A DNA stretch of 64,000 bases, taken from the NCBI RefSeq assembly GCF_000421485.1, contig NZ_ATXC01000001.1, positions 1,373,775 through 1,437,774 on the forward strand, given 5' to 3'. A model generated the notes under the pieces. It ran no database searches. It saw only the letters and a program-made list of their open reading frames with translations, and was not told the origin of the DNA. The stretch's first letter is position 1. Each line of letters starts with the position of its first letter. This document shows, piece by piece, positions 35,032-43,673 of the stretch. Origin of the DNA: Desulfurobacterium sp. TC5-1. GTDB lineage: Bacteria; Aquificota; Aquificia; Desulfurobacteriales; Desulfurobacteriaceae. The position numbers and the translations under genes are program-made.

Positions 35032-35820
35032 ATGGAGAGAAGACCTATAGGTATTTTTGATTCTGGCGTTGGTGGCCTTACTGTTCTTAAGGCAATAAGA
35101 GACAGATATCCGGAAGAAGATTTTATCTATTTTGGTGATACAGCCCGAGTACCTTACGGGACTAAGTCTGAGAGAACCATAATAAGGTATAGTCTTGAGA
35201 ATGCAAAACTTTTGAGAAAATTCAATGTGAAACTTATTGTTGTTGCCTGCAACACGTCTTCATCTTACGCCCTTGATATACTGAAAAGAGAGATGGATAT
35301 TCCTGTTATAGGTGTTGTTAAACCTGGAGCTGCAGCTGCTGTTAAGGCAACAAGGACGGGAAACATCGGAGTTATAGGGACAGAGGCGACTATTAAGAGT
35401 GGTGCTTACAGAAGAGAGATACTTTCCATCAATCCTTTTCTAAAAATTTTTGAGAAACCCTGCCCGCTGTTTGTTCCTTTGATTGAAGAAGGCTGGCTTG
35501 ATGATGAGATTACATACATGGTGGCAGAGAGGTACCTCTCGGAGTTAAGGAATAAAGATATTGATACGCTTGTTCTTGGCTGTACTCATTATCCTTTACT
35601 GAAAAATATTATTGGAAAAGTGTGTAATAATATAAAATTGGTAGATTCTGCTGAGGAAACGGCACTTGAAACTGGAAAACTTCTCAATAAAAGAGAAGGC
35701 GATGAAAAGGGAGAGGTTAGAATTCTTGTAAGTGACATGAGTCAACGTTTTAGGAAAATTGCTGAAATGATAATGGGAGAGTCTTTTTCCATAGAGGAGG
35801 TTTCTGTTGATGTTTGTTAG
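35032..35820 (+). CDS. murI: Glutamate racemase
   Basis: 262 residues. Both catalytic Cys motifs are present: [10 protein letters not shown] near residue 75 and GCTHYP near residue 184, and the DSGVGG start near residue 10. It makes D-glutamate for peptidoglycan. Overlaps rph by 11 bases in another frame. Confidence 0.95.
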   Translation: MERRPIGIFDSGVGGLTVLKAIRDRYPEEDFIYFGDTARVPYGTKSERTIIRYSLENAKLLRKFNVKLIVVACNTSSSYALDILKREMDIPVIGVVKPGAAAAVKATRTGNIGVIGTEATIKSGAYRREILSINPFLKIFEKPCPLFVPLIEEGWLDDEITYMVAERYLSELRNKDIDTLVLGCTHYPLLKNIIGKVCNNIKLVDSAEETALETGKLLNKREGDEKGEVRILVSDMSQRFRKIAEMIMGESFSIEEVSVDVC

Positions 35821-36517
35821 ACCAGATGGAAGGGATTATGATGAACTTAGGCCTGTAAAAATAACGCTTGATTACGTTAGATATCCGGAGGGTTCGTGTC
35901 TGATAGAAGTTGGAGATACAAAGGTTATCTGTTCGGCCTCTGTAGAGGAGAAGGTTCCGCCTTTTTTAAAGGATTCTGGAAAGGGATGGATAACTGCTGA
36001 GTATTCTATGCTCCCGAGGGCGACAGCAACGAGGAATGTTAGAGAGGCGGCTAAAGGGAAACTTTCTGGAAGGACACAGGAGATTCAGCGCTTGATAGGA
36101 AGGGCTTTGAGAAGTGCTGTTAATCTTGAAAAGTTAGGTGAGAGGACTGTATGGATAGACTGTGATGTTATTCAGGCTGATGGCGGTACGAGAACAGCCT
36201 CAATTACAGGTGCTTTCGTTGCTCTCTATCTTGCTTTAAAGAAACTTGAACTGACAGATGCAATCTCTTCGTTTGTTGCAGCTACCAGCGTTGGGATTGT
36301 TGAGTCTATTCCCTGCCTTGACCTTAACTATCAGGAAGATTCTTCCGCAGAAGTTGATATGAATGTTGTTATGAATGAAAAGGGTGAGTTTATAGAGATT
36401 CAGGGAACGGGAGAGGAACGTCCCTTTAACAGGGAAGAACTTGATAAGCTTTTAGAGCTTGCCGAGAAGGGTATTAAGGGACTTATAGAGATTCAAAAGA
36501 GCGTTCTTGGGGTTTAG
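35810..36517 (+). CDS. rph: Ribonuclease PH
   Basis: 235 residues from ATG 35810 (a TTG three bases earlier is possible), behind GAGGAGG. The RPDGR start, [17 protein letters not shown] near residue 87 and the [15 protein letters not shown] stretch near residue 120 are standard for RNase PH, which trims tRNA 3' ends with phosphate. It overlaps rdgB by one base. Confidence 0.96.
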   Translation: MFVRPDGRDYDELRPVKITLDYVRYPEGSCLIEVGDTKVICSASVEEKVPPFLKDSGKGWITAEYSMLPRATATRNVREAAKGKLSGRTQEIQRLIGRALRSAVNLEKLGERTVWIDCDVIQADGGTRTASITGAFVALYLALKKLELTDAISSFVAATSVGIVESIPCLDLNYQEDSSAEVDMNVVMNEKGEFIEIQGTGEERPFNREELDKLLELAEKGIKGLIEIQKSVLGV

Positions 36518-37110
36518 TGATGGAGATTGTAATTGCGAGTAAGAACAGGCATAAAATTGAGGAAATAAGTGAAAAGCTAAAAACTCTTGGAATAGAGTCG
36601 TTGTCACTTCTTGATTTTGAAGTTACTGAAGCACCTGAAACGGGTAGTACCTTTCTTGAAAATGTCTATCAAAAATCCTCTTTCTACGCTGAGAGGTTAA
36701 ATATGCCCGTGTTGTCCGATGATTCCGGCCTTGTTGTTGATGCTCTGGGGGGACTTCCAGGCGTTCACTCGTCCCGCTTTGCAGGTGAAGGTGCCACTGA
36801 TGAAGAGAATTTGAAAAAGCTTGTTGAACTTTTAAAGCACAAGGGGCTTTTTGAATCTCCGGCTTCTTTTGTCTGTTTTATGATGGTTACGTTTCCTGAC
36901 GGTAAAGGATTCTGGAGTAAGGGCGTTCTTAAGGGAAAAGTCGTAACAGAGCCAAAAGGTAATGAAGGCTTTGGATATGACCCTATCTTTATACCTGAAG
37001 GTGATAACAGAACGCTTGCTGAGTATTCTATGATAGAAAAAAACAGAATAAGCCATAGAGGAAAGGCTCTTGAGAAGATAGTTAACCTTTTGAAGGAGAA
37101 ATTAAAATGA
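36517..37110 (+). CDS. rdgB: XTP/dITP diphosphatase (HAM1/RdgB)
   Basis: 197 residues, GTG 36517 or ATG 36520. The S-K-N-x-H-K start, the LSDDSGLVVDALGGLPGVHSSRF tract split over about 66-90 and the GFGYDPIFIP motif near residue 148 identify it. It removes non-canonical purine triphosphates (ITP, XTP) from the pool. Commonly next to rph, as here. Confidence 0.94.
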   Translation: MMEIVIASKNRHKIEEISEKLKTLGIESLSLLDFEVTEAPETGSTFLENVYQKSSFYAERLNMPVLSDDSGLVVDALGGLPGVHSSRFAGEGATDEENLKKLVELLKHKGLFESPASFVCFMMVTFPDGKGFWSKGVLKGKVVTEPKGNEGFGYDPIFIPEGDNRTLAEYSMIEKNRISHRGKALEKIVNLLKEKLK

Positions 37111-37358
37111 TGATGTTTAAGGATTTAATTCACTTTCTCATACAGTTTCTCACATGGTTCATTGTAATAGGTGCAGTTTTTACCTGGATACCTCCGGCCA
37201 ACAGGCCCCGTTTTGCAGACTGGATAATTGCTGTTACCGACGATTTGCTGGAACCTCTTAGAAAGATTATTCCTCCCCTTGGTGGAATAGACATTACGCC
37301 GCTAATTGCTATAATGATTTTGCAGATGATAGACAATTTCATAATAAGGGGTTTTTGA
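37107..37358 (+). CDS. YggT family membrane protein
   Basis: 83 residues with two hydrophobic segments flanking the family motif W-I-P-P-A-N-R and L-E-P-L-R-K-I-I-P-P. This single-repeat form is the common YggT size. Function is not settled; in Gram-positives the family appears near ftsZ-linked genes. The ATG overlaps the rdgB stop by four bases. Confidence 0.85.
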   Translation: MMMFKDLIHFLIQFLTWFIVIGAVFTWIPPANRPRFADWIIAVTDDLLEPLRKIIPPLGGIDITPLIAIMILQMIDNFIIRGF

Positions 37359-37359
37359 C

Positions 37360-37863
37360 ATGGACATTAAATTGAAATTTAATCCAAAAGACATAAGAAC
37401 CAAGCAGTTTTCTAAAAAAGTTTTTGGTTATAATCCTGATGAGGTTGATGCTTTTCTAATAGAATTATCTAACGAATTTCAAAATTTGCTTAATAAAATT
37501 GAACAGATTAGGAGTCAAACACCTGAAAGCAAAATGAAAGAACTTGTTAGAAAAACTAAAAAGAAGATAGAAAAGATAGTGGAAGAGAGTAAAAAAGAAA
37601 AAAGGCAACTTGAAGAGGAAAAACGTCGGATTGAGAATGAAATAGAGCAGTTAAGAATTGTTCAGAGGAAAATGGCTAATAAATTGAAATTAACAATAAT
37701 AGAGATGACAAGAATTTTAGAGGAGATTAAACCTGATGATAAACCTAAAAAAGGGAAAGAATTTCATTCAGGTGGAGGTGAAAGTTCAACCCAAAGGGAG
37801 ACAGAACGCAATAGTAAAAGTGGAAAACGGGAAGTTGAAGATAAAGGTGACGGCACCGCCTGA
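37360..37863 (+). CDS. DivIVA domain protein
   Basis: 167 residues. The DivIVA N-terminal motif is F-G-Y-N-P-D-E-V-D-A-F-L near residue 22, followed by a long coiled coil (about 45-120). The C-terminal 42 or so residues are low complexity and are encoded in DNA that also codes, in another frame, for the start of the next protein. DivIVA proteins mark curved membranes at division sites and poles. Located with YggT as in many bacteria. Confidence 0.85.
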   Translation: MDIKLKFNPKDIRTKQFSKKVFGYNPDEVDAFLIELSNEFQNLLNKIEQIRSQTPESKMKELVRKTKKKIEKIVEESKKEKRQLEEEKRRIENEIEQLRIVQRKMANKLKLTIIEMTRILEEIKPDDKPKKGKEFHSGGGESSTQRETERNSKSGKREVEDKGDGTA

Positions 37864-38044
37864 AGGCGGTAAGGCAAACGACGCTGTTAGAAGGCTTTTC
37901 TCAAAAAATTTAAAAGTTTCAGTTTCATCTGTTGAAATAGTAAAAGGACAGACCTCAAGGGATAAAATTGTGGCAATTTTTACCGAAAATCCTGATAAAG
38001 TTGAGAAAAAACTGCTCCAATTGGTATCAGATTTGAAAAGTTAG
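37736..38044 (+). CDS. YggU/DUF167 family protein
   Basis: 102 residues from ATG 37736. The V-Q-P-x-G core, L-K-I-K-V-T-A-P-P-E-G-G-K-A-N-D-A and KGQTSRDK motifs are the DUF167 signature. SD AGAGGAG at 37719-37725 is ten bases upstream. The start is 128 bases inside divIVA. GTG codons at 37772 and 37778 are later options, but they cut into the first strand. Function unknown. It is often near yggT and rdgB. Confidence 0.8.
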   Translation: MINLKKGKNFIQVEVKVQPKGRQNAIVKVENGKLKIKVTAPPEGGKANDAVRRLFSKNLKVSVSSVEIVKGQTSRDKIVAIFTENPDKVEKKLLQLVSDLKS

Positions 38045-38054
38045 TTGTAAACTC

Positions 38055-38083
38055 TTGACAGGAAAAAAAAGAAATAGTATTTT
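38055..38083 (+). promoter_or_regulatory. Promoter of the HU gene
   Basis: TTGACA at 38055-38060, 17 bases, then TATTTT at 38078-38083, about 50 bases before ATG 38132. The perfect -35 supports strong expression, as expected for a nucleoid protein. Confidence 0.65.
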
Positions 38084-38131
38084 CATTTTAAAGATAGTTT
38101 TTAACTATTAATCCTTAATGGAGGGAGCGGT

Positions 38132-38422
38132 ATGACAAAAAGCGAGCTTGTAAGTGCAATTGCCGAGAAGGCAGGTCTCAGAAAAAAAGATGCTGAAGCA
38201 GCTCTCAACGCGTTTCTTGAGGTGGTAACAGAAACCCTCAAGAAAGGGGACAAGGTGGAGATTAGAGGTTTTGGTACTTTCCTTATGAAGGAAAGGGCTG
38301 CAAGGGTTGCAAGGAATCCTAAAACAGGAAAAGAGGTTAAAGTTCCTCCAAAAGTTGTTCCTGACTTCAAACCTGGAAAAGACCTCAAGGAAGCTACAGA
38401 AAAAATTCTTAAGAAAAAGTAA
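38132..38422 (+). CDS. hup: HU family DNA-binding protein
   Basis: 96 residues. The HU signature GFGTF near residue 50 and the R-N-P-x-T-G-x-x-x-x-V-P arm near residue 68 are intact. It bends and compacts DNA, and thermophile HU proteins are often stabilisers of chromosome structure. SD GGAGGG at 38120-38125 precedes ATG 38132. It has its own promoter and terminator, so is monocistronic. Confidence 0.95.
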   Translation: MTKSELVSAIAEKAGLRKKDAEAALNAFLEVVTETLKKGDKVEIRGFGTFLMKERAARVARNPKTGKEVKVPPKVVPDFKPGKDLKEATEKILKKK

Positions 38423-38426
38423 TTTT

Positions 38427-38447
38427 AAGGGGGCTTTAGCCCCCTTT
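38427..38447. terminator. Bidirectional terminator between hup and folK
   Basis: Stem AAGGGGGC pairs with GCCCCCTT around a TTTA loop, with T tracts on the hup side and A-rich DNA on the other. The folK stop codon lies inside the loop. Confidence 0.75.
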
Positions 38448-38840
38448 CTCTATCAGTGATGCTGCTTCTTGGAAGAAGTCTCTGTCTTTTAGGCCAGGGT
38501 GAGGAATCGTTAGTTTTGTTGTATTAATTTTCACCATTTCATAAAGTAAAATATCTATGTCTATCACCCTTGGTCCCCAACGGTAGGTGGGATATCTTCC
38601 AACTTTTTTCTCGAGCTTCTTAAGAATATTTAAGAGTAGAAATGGTGGATGTTCTGTTTCTATCAGGACACCAACGTTAAGAAAGTAAGGTTGTCTTGTT
38701 ACGCCAAAAGGTGCCGTTTCTGTAATCTCTGTTGTTTTGACTATTTTACCGGCGTACTTTTCTATACCTGAGATAGCTCTTTCTATGTTCTCTCTTCTAT
38801 TTCCAAGGTTTGTTCCTATGCAGAGGACTACTTTAGCCAT
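38436..38840 (-). CDS. folK: 2-amino-4-hydroxy-6-hydroxymethyldihydropteridine pyrophosphokinase
   Basis: 134 residues, somewhat short. The start is G-T-N-L-G-N-R, and the [14 protein letters not shown] motif near residue 86 binds the Mg-ATP and pterin. The Asp pair D-I-D is intact. It makes 6-hydroxymethyl-dihydropterin diphosphate in folate synthesis. It overlaps pncC by eight bases. Its stop is within a terminator stem-loop shared with hup. Confidence 0.93.
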   Translation of the reverse strand: MAKVVLCIGTNLGNRRENIERAISGIEKYAGKIVKTTEITETAPFGVTRQPYFLNVGVLIETEHPPFLLLNILKKLEKKVGRYPTYRWGPRVIDIDILLYEMVKINTTKLTIPHPGLKDRDFFQEAASLIEKGG

Positions 38841-39336
38841 CTGCTTCCTCTTTTAACATTGATAGTAGAAGCTTGAGAGCTTTTTTCGCTGCTTTTTTCC
38901 TTATCTTATTTCGCCTCTTCACGGGATCCGGATGGCTATCTTTAAATATAAAGCGGTAAACTTCAGTTCTGTTTTTTACCGATACGCCTATGTAGACTAA
39001 TCCAACAGGTTTTTCAGGTGTTCCGCCAGTAGGTCCCGCTATTCCTGTGGTTGACACGGCACATTCCGTTCCCATTAGTTTTTTTACACCTTCAACCATT
39101 TCCCTTGCCGTTTCTTCACTTACTGCACCGTACTTTAAAAGTGTTTCGGCAGATACATTTAAAACTTTCATTTTTATACTGTTATCGTAGGATACGACGC
39201 CACCCATAAAGTATTCAGAACTTCCAGGAACATTTACGATTCTTGCTGCAATCAGTCCTCCAGTACAGCTTTCTGCAGTTGATAGTTTAAGTTTTTTCTC
39301 AGTAAGTATCTCTTTTAATCTAAACTCTACGCTCAT
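38833..39336 (-). CDS. pncC: CinA C-terminal domain protein, nicotinamide-nucleotide amidase
   Basis: 167 residues, the stand-alone form of the CinA C-terminal domain. The [13 protein letters not shown] start, GGVVSYDN near residue 44 and [10 protein letters not shown] near residue 95 are conserved. It deamidates nicotinamide mononucleotide to nicotinate mononucleotide for NAD recycling. Its upstream region diverges from lemA and holds an A/T-rich -10-like stretch. Confidence 0.9.
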   Translation of the reverse strand: MSVEFRLKEILTEKKLKLSTAESCTGGLIAARIVNVPGSSEYFMGGVVSYDNSIKMKVLNVSAETLLKYGAVSEETAREMVEGVKKLMGTECAVSTTGIAGPTGGTPEKPVGLVYIGVSVKNRTEVYRFIFKDSHPDPVKRRNKIRKKAAKKALKLLLSMLKEEADG

Positions 39337-39399
39337 TCTCCCTCCCGAAAATAAAATTAATGATATACTATCAATATAATATCTCTCTGGGGTGTCGTT

Positions 39400-39948
39400 A
39401 TGATAAGAGTCGTAATTATATTACTTTTAGTCGTTATCATTCTTTACACCATTTCTACTTACAACCGCTTTCAGTCGCTTAAGAACGGTGCAGAAGCAAC
39501 GTTAGGGCAGATTAAGGTTGCCCTTAAAAAGAGATTAGATATGATTTCTCAACTTGTTAATACTGTTAAAAGCCATGCTAAATTTGAAAAAGAAACGTTT
39601 GAAAAGGTTGCAGCTTTGAGGAGTGGAGTAACCAGGGCTGAGACGCCTGAAGAACTTTCGGAGATAGAAAGAGAGACAAGGAGAATAATGGGAGCAATAA
39701 ACGTTGCTGTTGAAAGTTACCCAGAACTTAAAACATCAACGATTGTTCTCGAGCTTACGCAGGCCATTCAGGACATAGAGAATGAAATTGCCCGCCACAG
39801 GTACACTTACAACAATATAGCTCAGGAGATGAATACAAAAATTGATATGTTTCCTTCCAATCTTGTTGCCTCTATGTTTGGATTTAGAAAGCTCTCTTAT
39901 CTGGAATTTGGTGAAGAGATAAATAAGACACCTGACACTACGTGGTAA
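39400..39948 (+). CDS. LemA family membrane protein
   Basis: 182 residues with one N-terminal helix (about 2-20) and a coiled-coil helical domain holding YNRF-LKNG-E-T-GQI and A-R-Y-NN features typical of LemA. Function is unknown. It is followed by a DUF2207 protein, a pairing often seen in bacteria, with an ATG/GTG start only one base after the LemA stop. An A/T-rich TATAAT at 39375-39380 may be the -10. Confidence 0.85.
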   Translation: MIRVVIILLLVVIILYTISTYNRFQSLKNGAEATLGQIKVALKKRLDMISQLVNTVKSHAKFEKETFEKVAALRSGVTRAETPEELSEIERETRRIMGAINVAVESYPELKTSTIVLELTQAIQDIENEIARHRYTYNNIAQEMNTKIDMFPSNLVASMFGFRKLSYLEFGEEINKTPDTTW

Positions 39949-39949
39949 T

Positions 39950-41770
39950 GTGATGACTGAAAAGAGGATTTTTACTGCTGCCGTAATAGTTTCTCTCATC
40001 CTTGTTTTCGTGGCTTTTTACGACTTCAGGCTCTTGTTTTCTTCGCTCCTTGCTGACTATACGGCTGTTATTACGCTTAATGATACTGTTTCTTTACAGG
40101 AAAATTTTGATTTCAGGGTAAAAAAAGATAATAAGTACTCCATGCTTTTTAGAAACTGGAAAGTTCCTCTTACGTTTAAAAATGAAAATTTTAACAATCC
40201 TCATATTACTGTGGAATCTTTAAACGCATCTTATCCATGGTACGTTGTTGATTATGCCCATAGGGTTTACCTTCAAACGCCCGATAGAGCTCTTGCTGCT
40301 ATTTGTAAATCAAAGGCTTTTAATAATGAGATTGGTATAGTTAGAGGTGTGAATGGTGGATTTCTTAAAAGATTTAACAGAGGAATCTATACTCTTTCAG
40401 CTTTTTATTCTCTGTATCCACCAATTGAAACAGATGGTAATTTGTCGCATCTGAATATAAAACTTGCCGATTCTCACGTTTTCTATCCTGAGGTGAAAAT
40501 TATTTTAAAGGATCCGAAATCTTTGATTAAAAAGTTGTACGTTCACATGGTAGATTATTCTGTAAAGGTAGTGCATTCCGGGTATGTTATAACCGGGAAA
40601 GCACCTGACGATTCTCTCGTTGAGCTTGAAATGGTTTTAAAGAATCCTTCACCTTTCAAGGGATTTTACAGGCGTGTTTCTGATGTCACAGTTTTAACCG
40701 AGAAGATGAACAGGGACTTATATGCGTTTATTGTTAAGATTGCAGATAAACTTGTTATTGTTGCAATTGTTGTTTTTCCATTCTTTATGGTCTATTACTA
40801 CAACAGGTTCGGCAGTGAGATTTCTGCTACGGTTCCCGAATATATAAGTTTTGTTCCAGATAAAAAGAAAAAGCCCTATATAGTTAATCTGCTGTTCTCT
40901 GGAAATGCTACTTCCTGTGATGAGAACGGTTTTTATGCGACACTTTTGGATCTAAAAAGACGTGGATTGATAGATATTAAGAGTGATGGAAGCGGTGTCA
41001 TTATAGAGGTTCTTTCTATGCAGGCTGATGATCCTTACGAGGTTAAAGTTCTTTCATTTTTGAAACACTATTCCGAAGATGTAGGTGGAAAAAAACTTTT
41101 TATTCCGGAAAAGGTTGAATTAAAGGTTAAAAATCTTGTGAATCAGAAAGATTTGACAGCACTTGAATCTATGAAAAAGAGTTTTGACGCGGTTTTACAC
41201 TGGAAAGATAATTCTATAGTTTATGATTATCTTGACCTTAAAGGTTATAATCTATTCAGAGCAGGTGCAATCATTACTGCTGTGATTTTGGTCTTTTTTG
41301 CTGCTTCAGTTCTTGTTACAGATAACGTTCTTATAGATACTCAGAAGGTTGTTATTCACTGTGCTGTTTTAATTGCTCAGCTTTTTGTTTTCTTTATCCT
41401 GCCACCTCAGGTTCTTGGTAGATGGAAGGAGAGACGTTATAAGGATAGGCTTCTCTGGCAGAGTTTTAAAAACTTTCTTTCAAATATGGCCATGATTAAA
41501 AAGTACGCTCCAGAAGATCTTTTGATGTGGAAAGAGTGGCTTGTATATGGTACGGCTCTTGGTGTTGCTGACAAGGTGGAAAAGGCGATGGAAGAGCTGA
41601 ATGTGCATATCCCTGAAGTTGATATAGAGAGAGGGGTGAGGACCCATTTGGGTGCTGTTTATGTAAGTATAGGAAAAGGAGTTGCTTCTCTATCAAGCGG
41701 TTCTGGTAGTGCTGGTGGCGGTTTCGGAGCAGGCGGCGGTTTTGGTGGCGGTGGTGCAGGTGGAAGATAG
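39950..41770 (+). CDS. DUF2207-type membrane protein with a Gly-rich tail
   Basis: 606 residues from GTG 39950 (ATG 39953 possible). One membrane segment near 10-30, a periplasmic domain with many beta features, further membrane segments near 260 and 440-485, a conserved cytosolic region and a C-terminal tail of Gly/Ser/Ala repeats (about 580-606). This layout, paired with LemA, fits DUF2207 proteins. The Gly-rich tail resembles those of TPM/DUF2207 envelope proteins. Function unknown. Confidence 0.75.
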   Translation: MMTEKRIFTAAVIVSLILVFVAFYDFRLLFSSLLADYTAVITLNDTVSLQENFDFRVKKDNKYSMLFRNWKVPLTFKNENFNNPHITVESLNASYPWYVVDYAHRVYLQTPDRALAAICKSKAFNNEIGIVRGVNGGFLKRFNRGIYTLSAFYSLYPPIETDGNLSHLNIKLADSHVFYPEVKIILKDPKSLIKKLYVHMVDYSVKVVHSGYVITGKAPDDSLVELEMVLKNPSPFKGFYRRVSDVTVLTEKMNRDLYAFIVKIADKLVIVAIVVFPFFMVYYYNRFGSEISATVPEYISFVPDKKKKPYIVNLLFSGNATSCDENGFYATLLDLKRRGLIDIKSDGSGVIIEVLSMQADDPYEVKVLSFLKHYSEDVGGKKLFIPEKVELKVKNLVNQKDLTALESMKKSFDAVLHWKDNSIVYDYLDLKGYNLFRAGAIITAVILVFFAASVLVTDNVLIDTQKVVIHCAVLIAQLFVFFILPPQVLGRWKERRYKDRLLWQSFKNFLSNMAMIKKYAPEDLLMWKEWLVYGTALGVADKVEKAMEELNVHIPEVDIERGVRTHLGAVYVSIGKGVASLSSGSGSAGGGFGAGGGFGGGGAGGR

Positions 41771-43009
41771 TTAACTTTCACCATTGTCTATGCTCTTTAA
41801 AATGTGTCCAAGCTTTTCCTTTTTTGTTTTAAGATATTCTATGTTGTGTTCACATATTCCCGTTTCTATAGGAACTCTTTCAACGATTTCAAGACCATAT
41901 CCTTCAAGTCCTATTAGCTTTTTAGGATTGTTTGTCATCAACCTCATTTTTCTTACACCTAAGTCTCTTAAAATCTGTGCACCAATTCCAAAATTTCTCA
42001 TGTCTGCCGGAAATCCTAACTTTAGGTTTGCTTCAACCGTATCGAATCCGTGGTCCTGAAGGTGATAAGCCTTTATCTTGTTTACAAGACCTATCCCTCT
42101 GCCTTCCTGCCTTAAATAGACTATTACACCTTTTCCTTCTTCAGCTATCATTTCCATTGCTTTGTGAAGTTGCGACTGGCAGTCACACTTTAGAGAACCA
42201 AAAACATCTCCTGTTAAACATTCAGAGTGGACTCTGACAAGTACCGGTTCATCTTCTTTGATTTCTCCCATTACAAGGGCTACATGCTCTTTATTGTCCA
42301 CTGTGCTTGTGTAGGCGTATATCTTCCAGTTGCCGTACTTTGTTGGTAGATTTGCAACGGCTTCTCTCTTTATAAGTGTGTCTGTTCTCATTCTATATTC
42401 AATAAGGTCAGCAATACTTATTATTTTAAGGTTGTGTCTCTTTGCGTATTCTATGAGGGCGGGAAGCCTCATCATTGTTCCATCTTCATCCATAATTTCA
42501 CATATCACACCGGCAGGATAAAGACCGGCAAGCTTTGCAAGGTCAACGGCGGCTTCCGTGTGTCCTGAACGTTTAAGAACGCCACCCTTCCTTGCTCTTA
42601 GAGGAAATATGTGTCCCGGCCTTACAAAATCTTCTGGTCTGGCATCTTTTGCTATGGCTCTTTTTATCGTTATTGCTCTGTCGTAGGCAGATATTCCCGT
42701 TGTTGTTCCAAACTTGGGGTGTGCATCTATGGAAACACCGAAGGCCGTTCCTTTAGGGTCTGTTGGCCTTGGCGTCATCATCTCTATGCCTAATTCGTCA
42801 AAGCGTTCTTCCGGGAGTGCAAGGCAGATTAATCCTCTACCATACTTTGCCATGAAGTTTATGGCTTCCGGCGTGACCTTTTCGGCAGCCATCACAAGGT
42901 CACCTTCGTTCTCTCTATTTGGGTCGTCAACGACAATTATCATTTTTCCGTTTTTTAAATCTTTAATGGCTTCTTCTACGGTGTTGAGGTTGAATCTGCC
43001 CTTTACCAC
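41771..43009 (-). CDS. ribBA: Bifunctional riboflavin enzyme: DHBP synthase and GTP cyclohydrolase II
   Basis: 412 residues. The N-terminal DHBP synthase domain (about 1-205) has NRENEGDL near residue 30 and the G-H-T-E-A-A-V-D-L tract near 150. The GTP cyclohydrolase II domain (about 210-400) has zinc Cys at C-L-T-G-D-V and C-D-C-Q near 266-280. It supplies both precursors for riboflavin. Start ATG at 43009, two bases after the clpP stop. Confidence 0.95.
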   Translation of the reverse strand: MVKGRFNLNTVEEAIKDLKNGKMIIVVDDPNRENEGDLVMAAEKVTPEAINFMAKYGRGLICLALPEERFDELGIEMMTPRPTDPKGTAFGVSIDAHPKFGTTTGISAYDRAITIKRAIAKDARPEDFVRPGHIFPLRARKGGVLKRSGHTEAAVDLAKLAGLYPAGVICEIMDEDGTMMRLPALIEYAKRHNLKIISIADLIEYRMRTDTLIKREAVANLPTKYGNWKIYAYTSTVDNKEHVALVMGEIKEDEPVLVRVHSECLTGDVFGSLKCDCQSQLHKAMEMIAEEGKGVIVYLRQEGRGIGLVNKIKAYHLQDHGFDTVEANLKLGFPADMRNFGIGAQILRDLGVRKMRLMTNNPKKLIGLEGYGLEIVERVPIETGICEHNIEYLKTKKEKLGHILKSIDNGES

Positions 43010-43011
43010 TT

Positions 43012-43614
43012 TTACTCTCCTCTTTTGTAGAGAACTTTGTCAACAATTCCGTACTCTTTTGCCTCTTCGGCACTCATGAAGAAGTCTCTGTCTGTATCTT
43101 TTTCAATCTTTCTAACAGACTGGCCGGTGTGGTGAGAAAGAATTTCATTTAGCATCTTTTTGAGTTTCAGTATTTCTTTTGCGTGAATTTCGATGTCTTT
43201 TGCCTGTCCCTGAAATCCACCAAGTGGCTGATGAATCATTATCCTTGAATGTGGTAGAGCAAATCTTTTACCGGCTGCACCGGCTGCTAAAAGTACAGCA
43301 CCCATACTTGCTGCCTGGCCGAGACAAATCGTGCAGACATCAGGTTTTATATATTGCATTGTGTCGTATATTGCAAGTCCTGCTGTTACTACGCCACCGG
43401 GACTGTTGATGTAAAGGTAGATATCTTTTTCAGGATCCTCTGCTTCGAGGAATAGGAGCTGTGCAATTATCAGATTTGCTATGTTGTCATCTATCGGCGT
43501 GCCGAGAAAAATAATTCTGTCCTTTAAAAGTCTTGAGTAGATGTCGTAAGCTCTTTCTCCTCTTCCAGTCTGCTCTATTACCATTGGAATAAGTTGACTA
43601 ATAGTCTTGTCCAT
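43012..43614 (-). CDS. clpP: ATP-dependent Clp protease proteolytic subunit
   Basis: 200 residues. The catalytic Ser is in G-Q-A-A-S-M-G-A near residue 103, the His in H-S-R-I-M-I-H-Q-P near residue 128 and the Asp in D-R-D-F near residue 176. The peptidase forms the barrel that works with ClpX or ClpA. No clpX is adjacent; ribBA follows instead. SD AGGAGGT is eight bases before the ATG at 43614. Confidence 0.95.
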   Translation of the reverse strand: MDKTISQLIPMVIEQTGRGERAYDIYSRLLKDRIIFLGTPIDDNIANLIIAQLLFLEAEDPEKDIYLYINSPGGVVTAGLAIYDTMQYIKPDVCTICLGQAASMGAVLLAAGAAGKRFALPHSRIMIHQPLGGFQGQAKDIEIHAKEILKLKKMLNEILSHHTGQSVRKIEKDTDRDFFMSAEEAKEYGIVDKVLYKRGE

Positions 43615-43673
43615 TGAGACCTCCTAATGTAGTGTGTCTTTAAAAATTAAGATAAATGGATGAATTTTTCAAA

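Noticed and set aside
39420..41770. LemA-DUF2207 as a new secretion system
   Set aside because: A known type of pairing; no further partner genes support a system.
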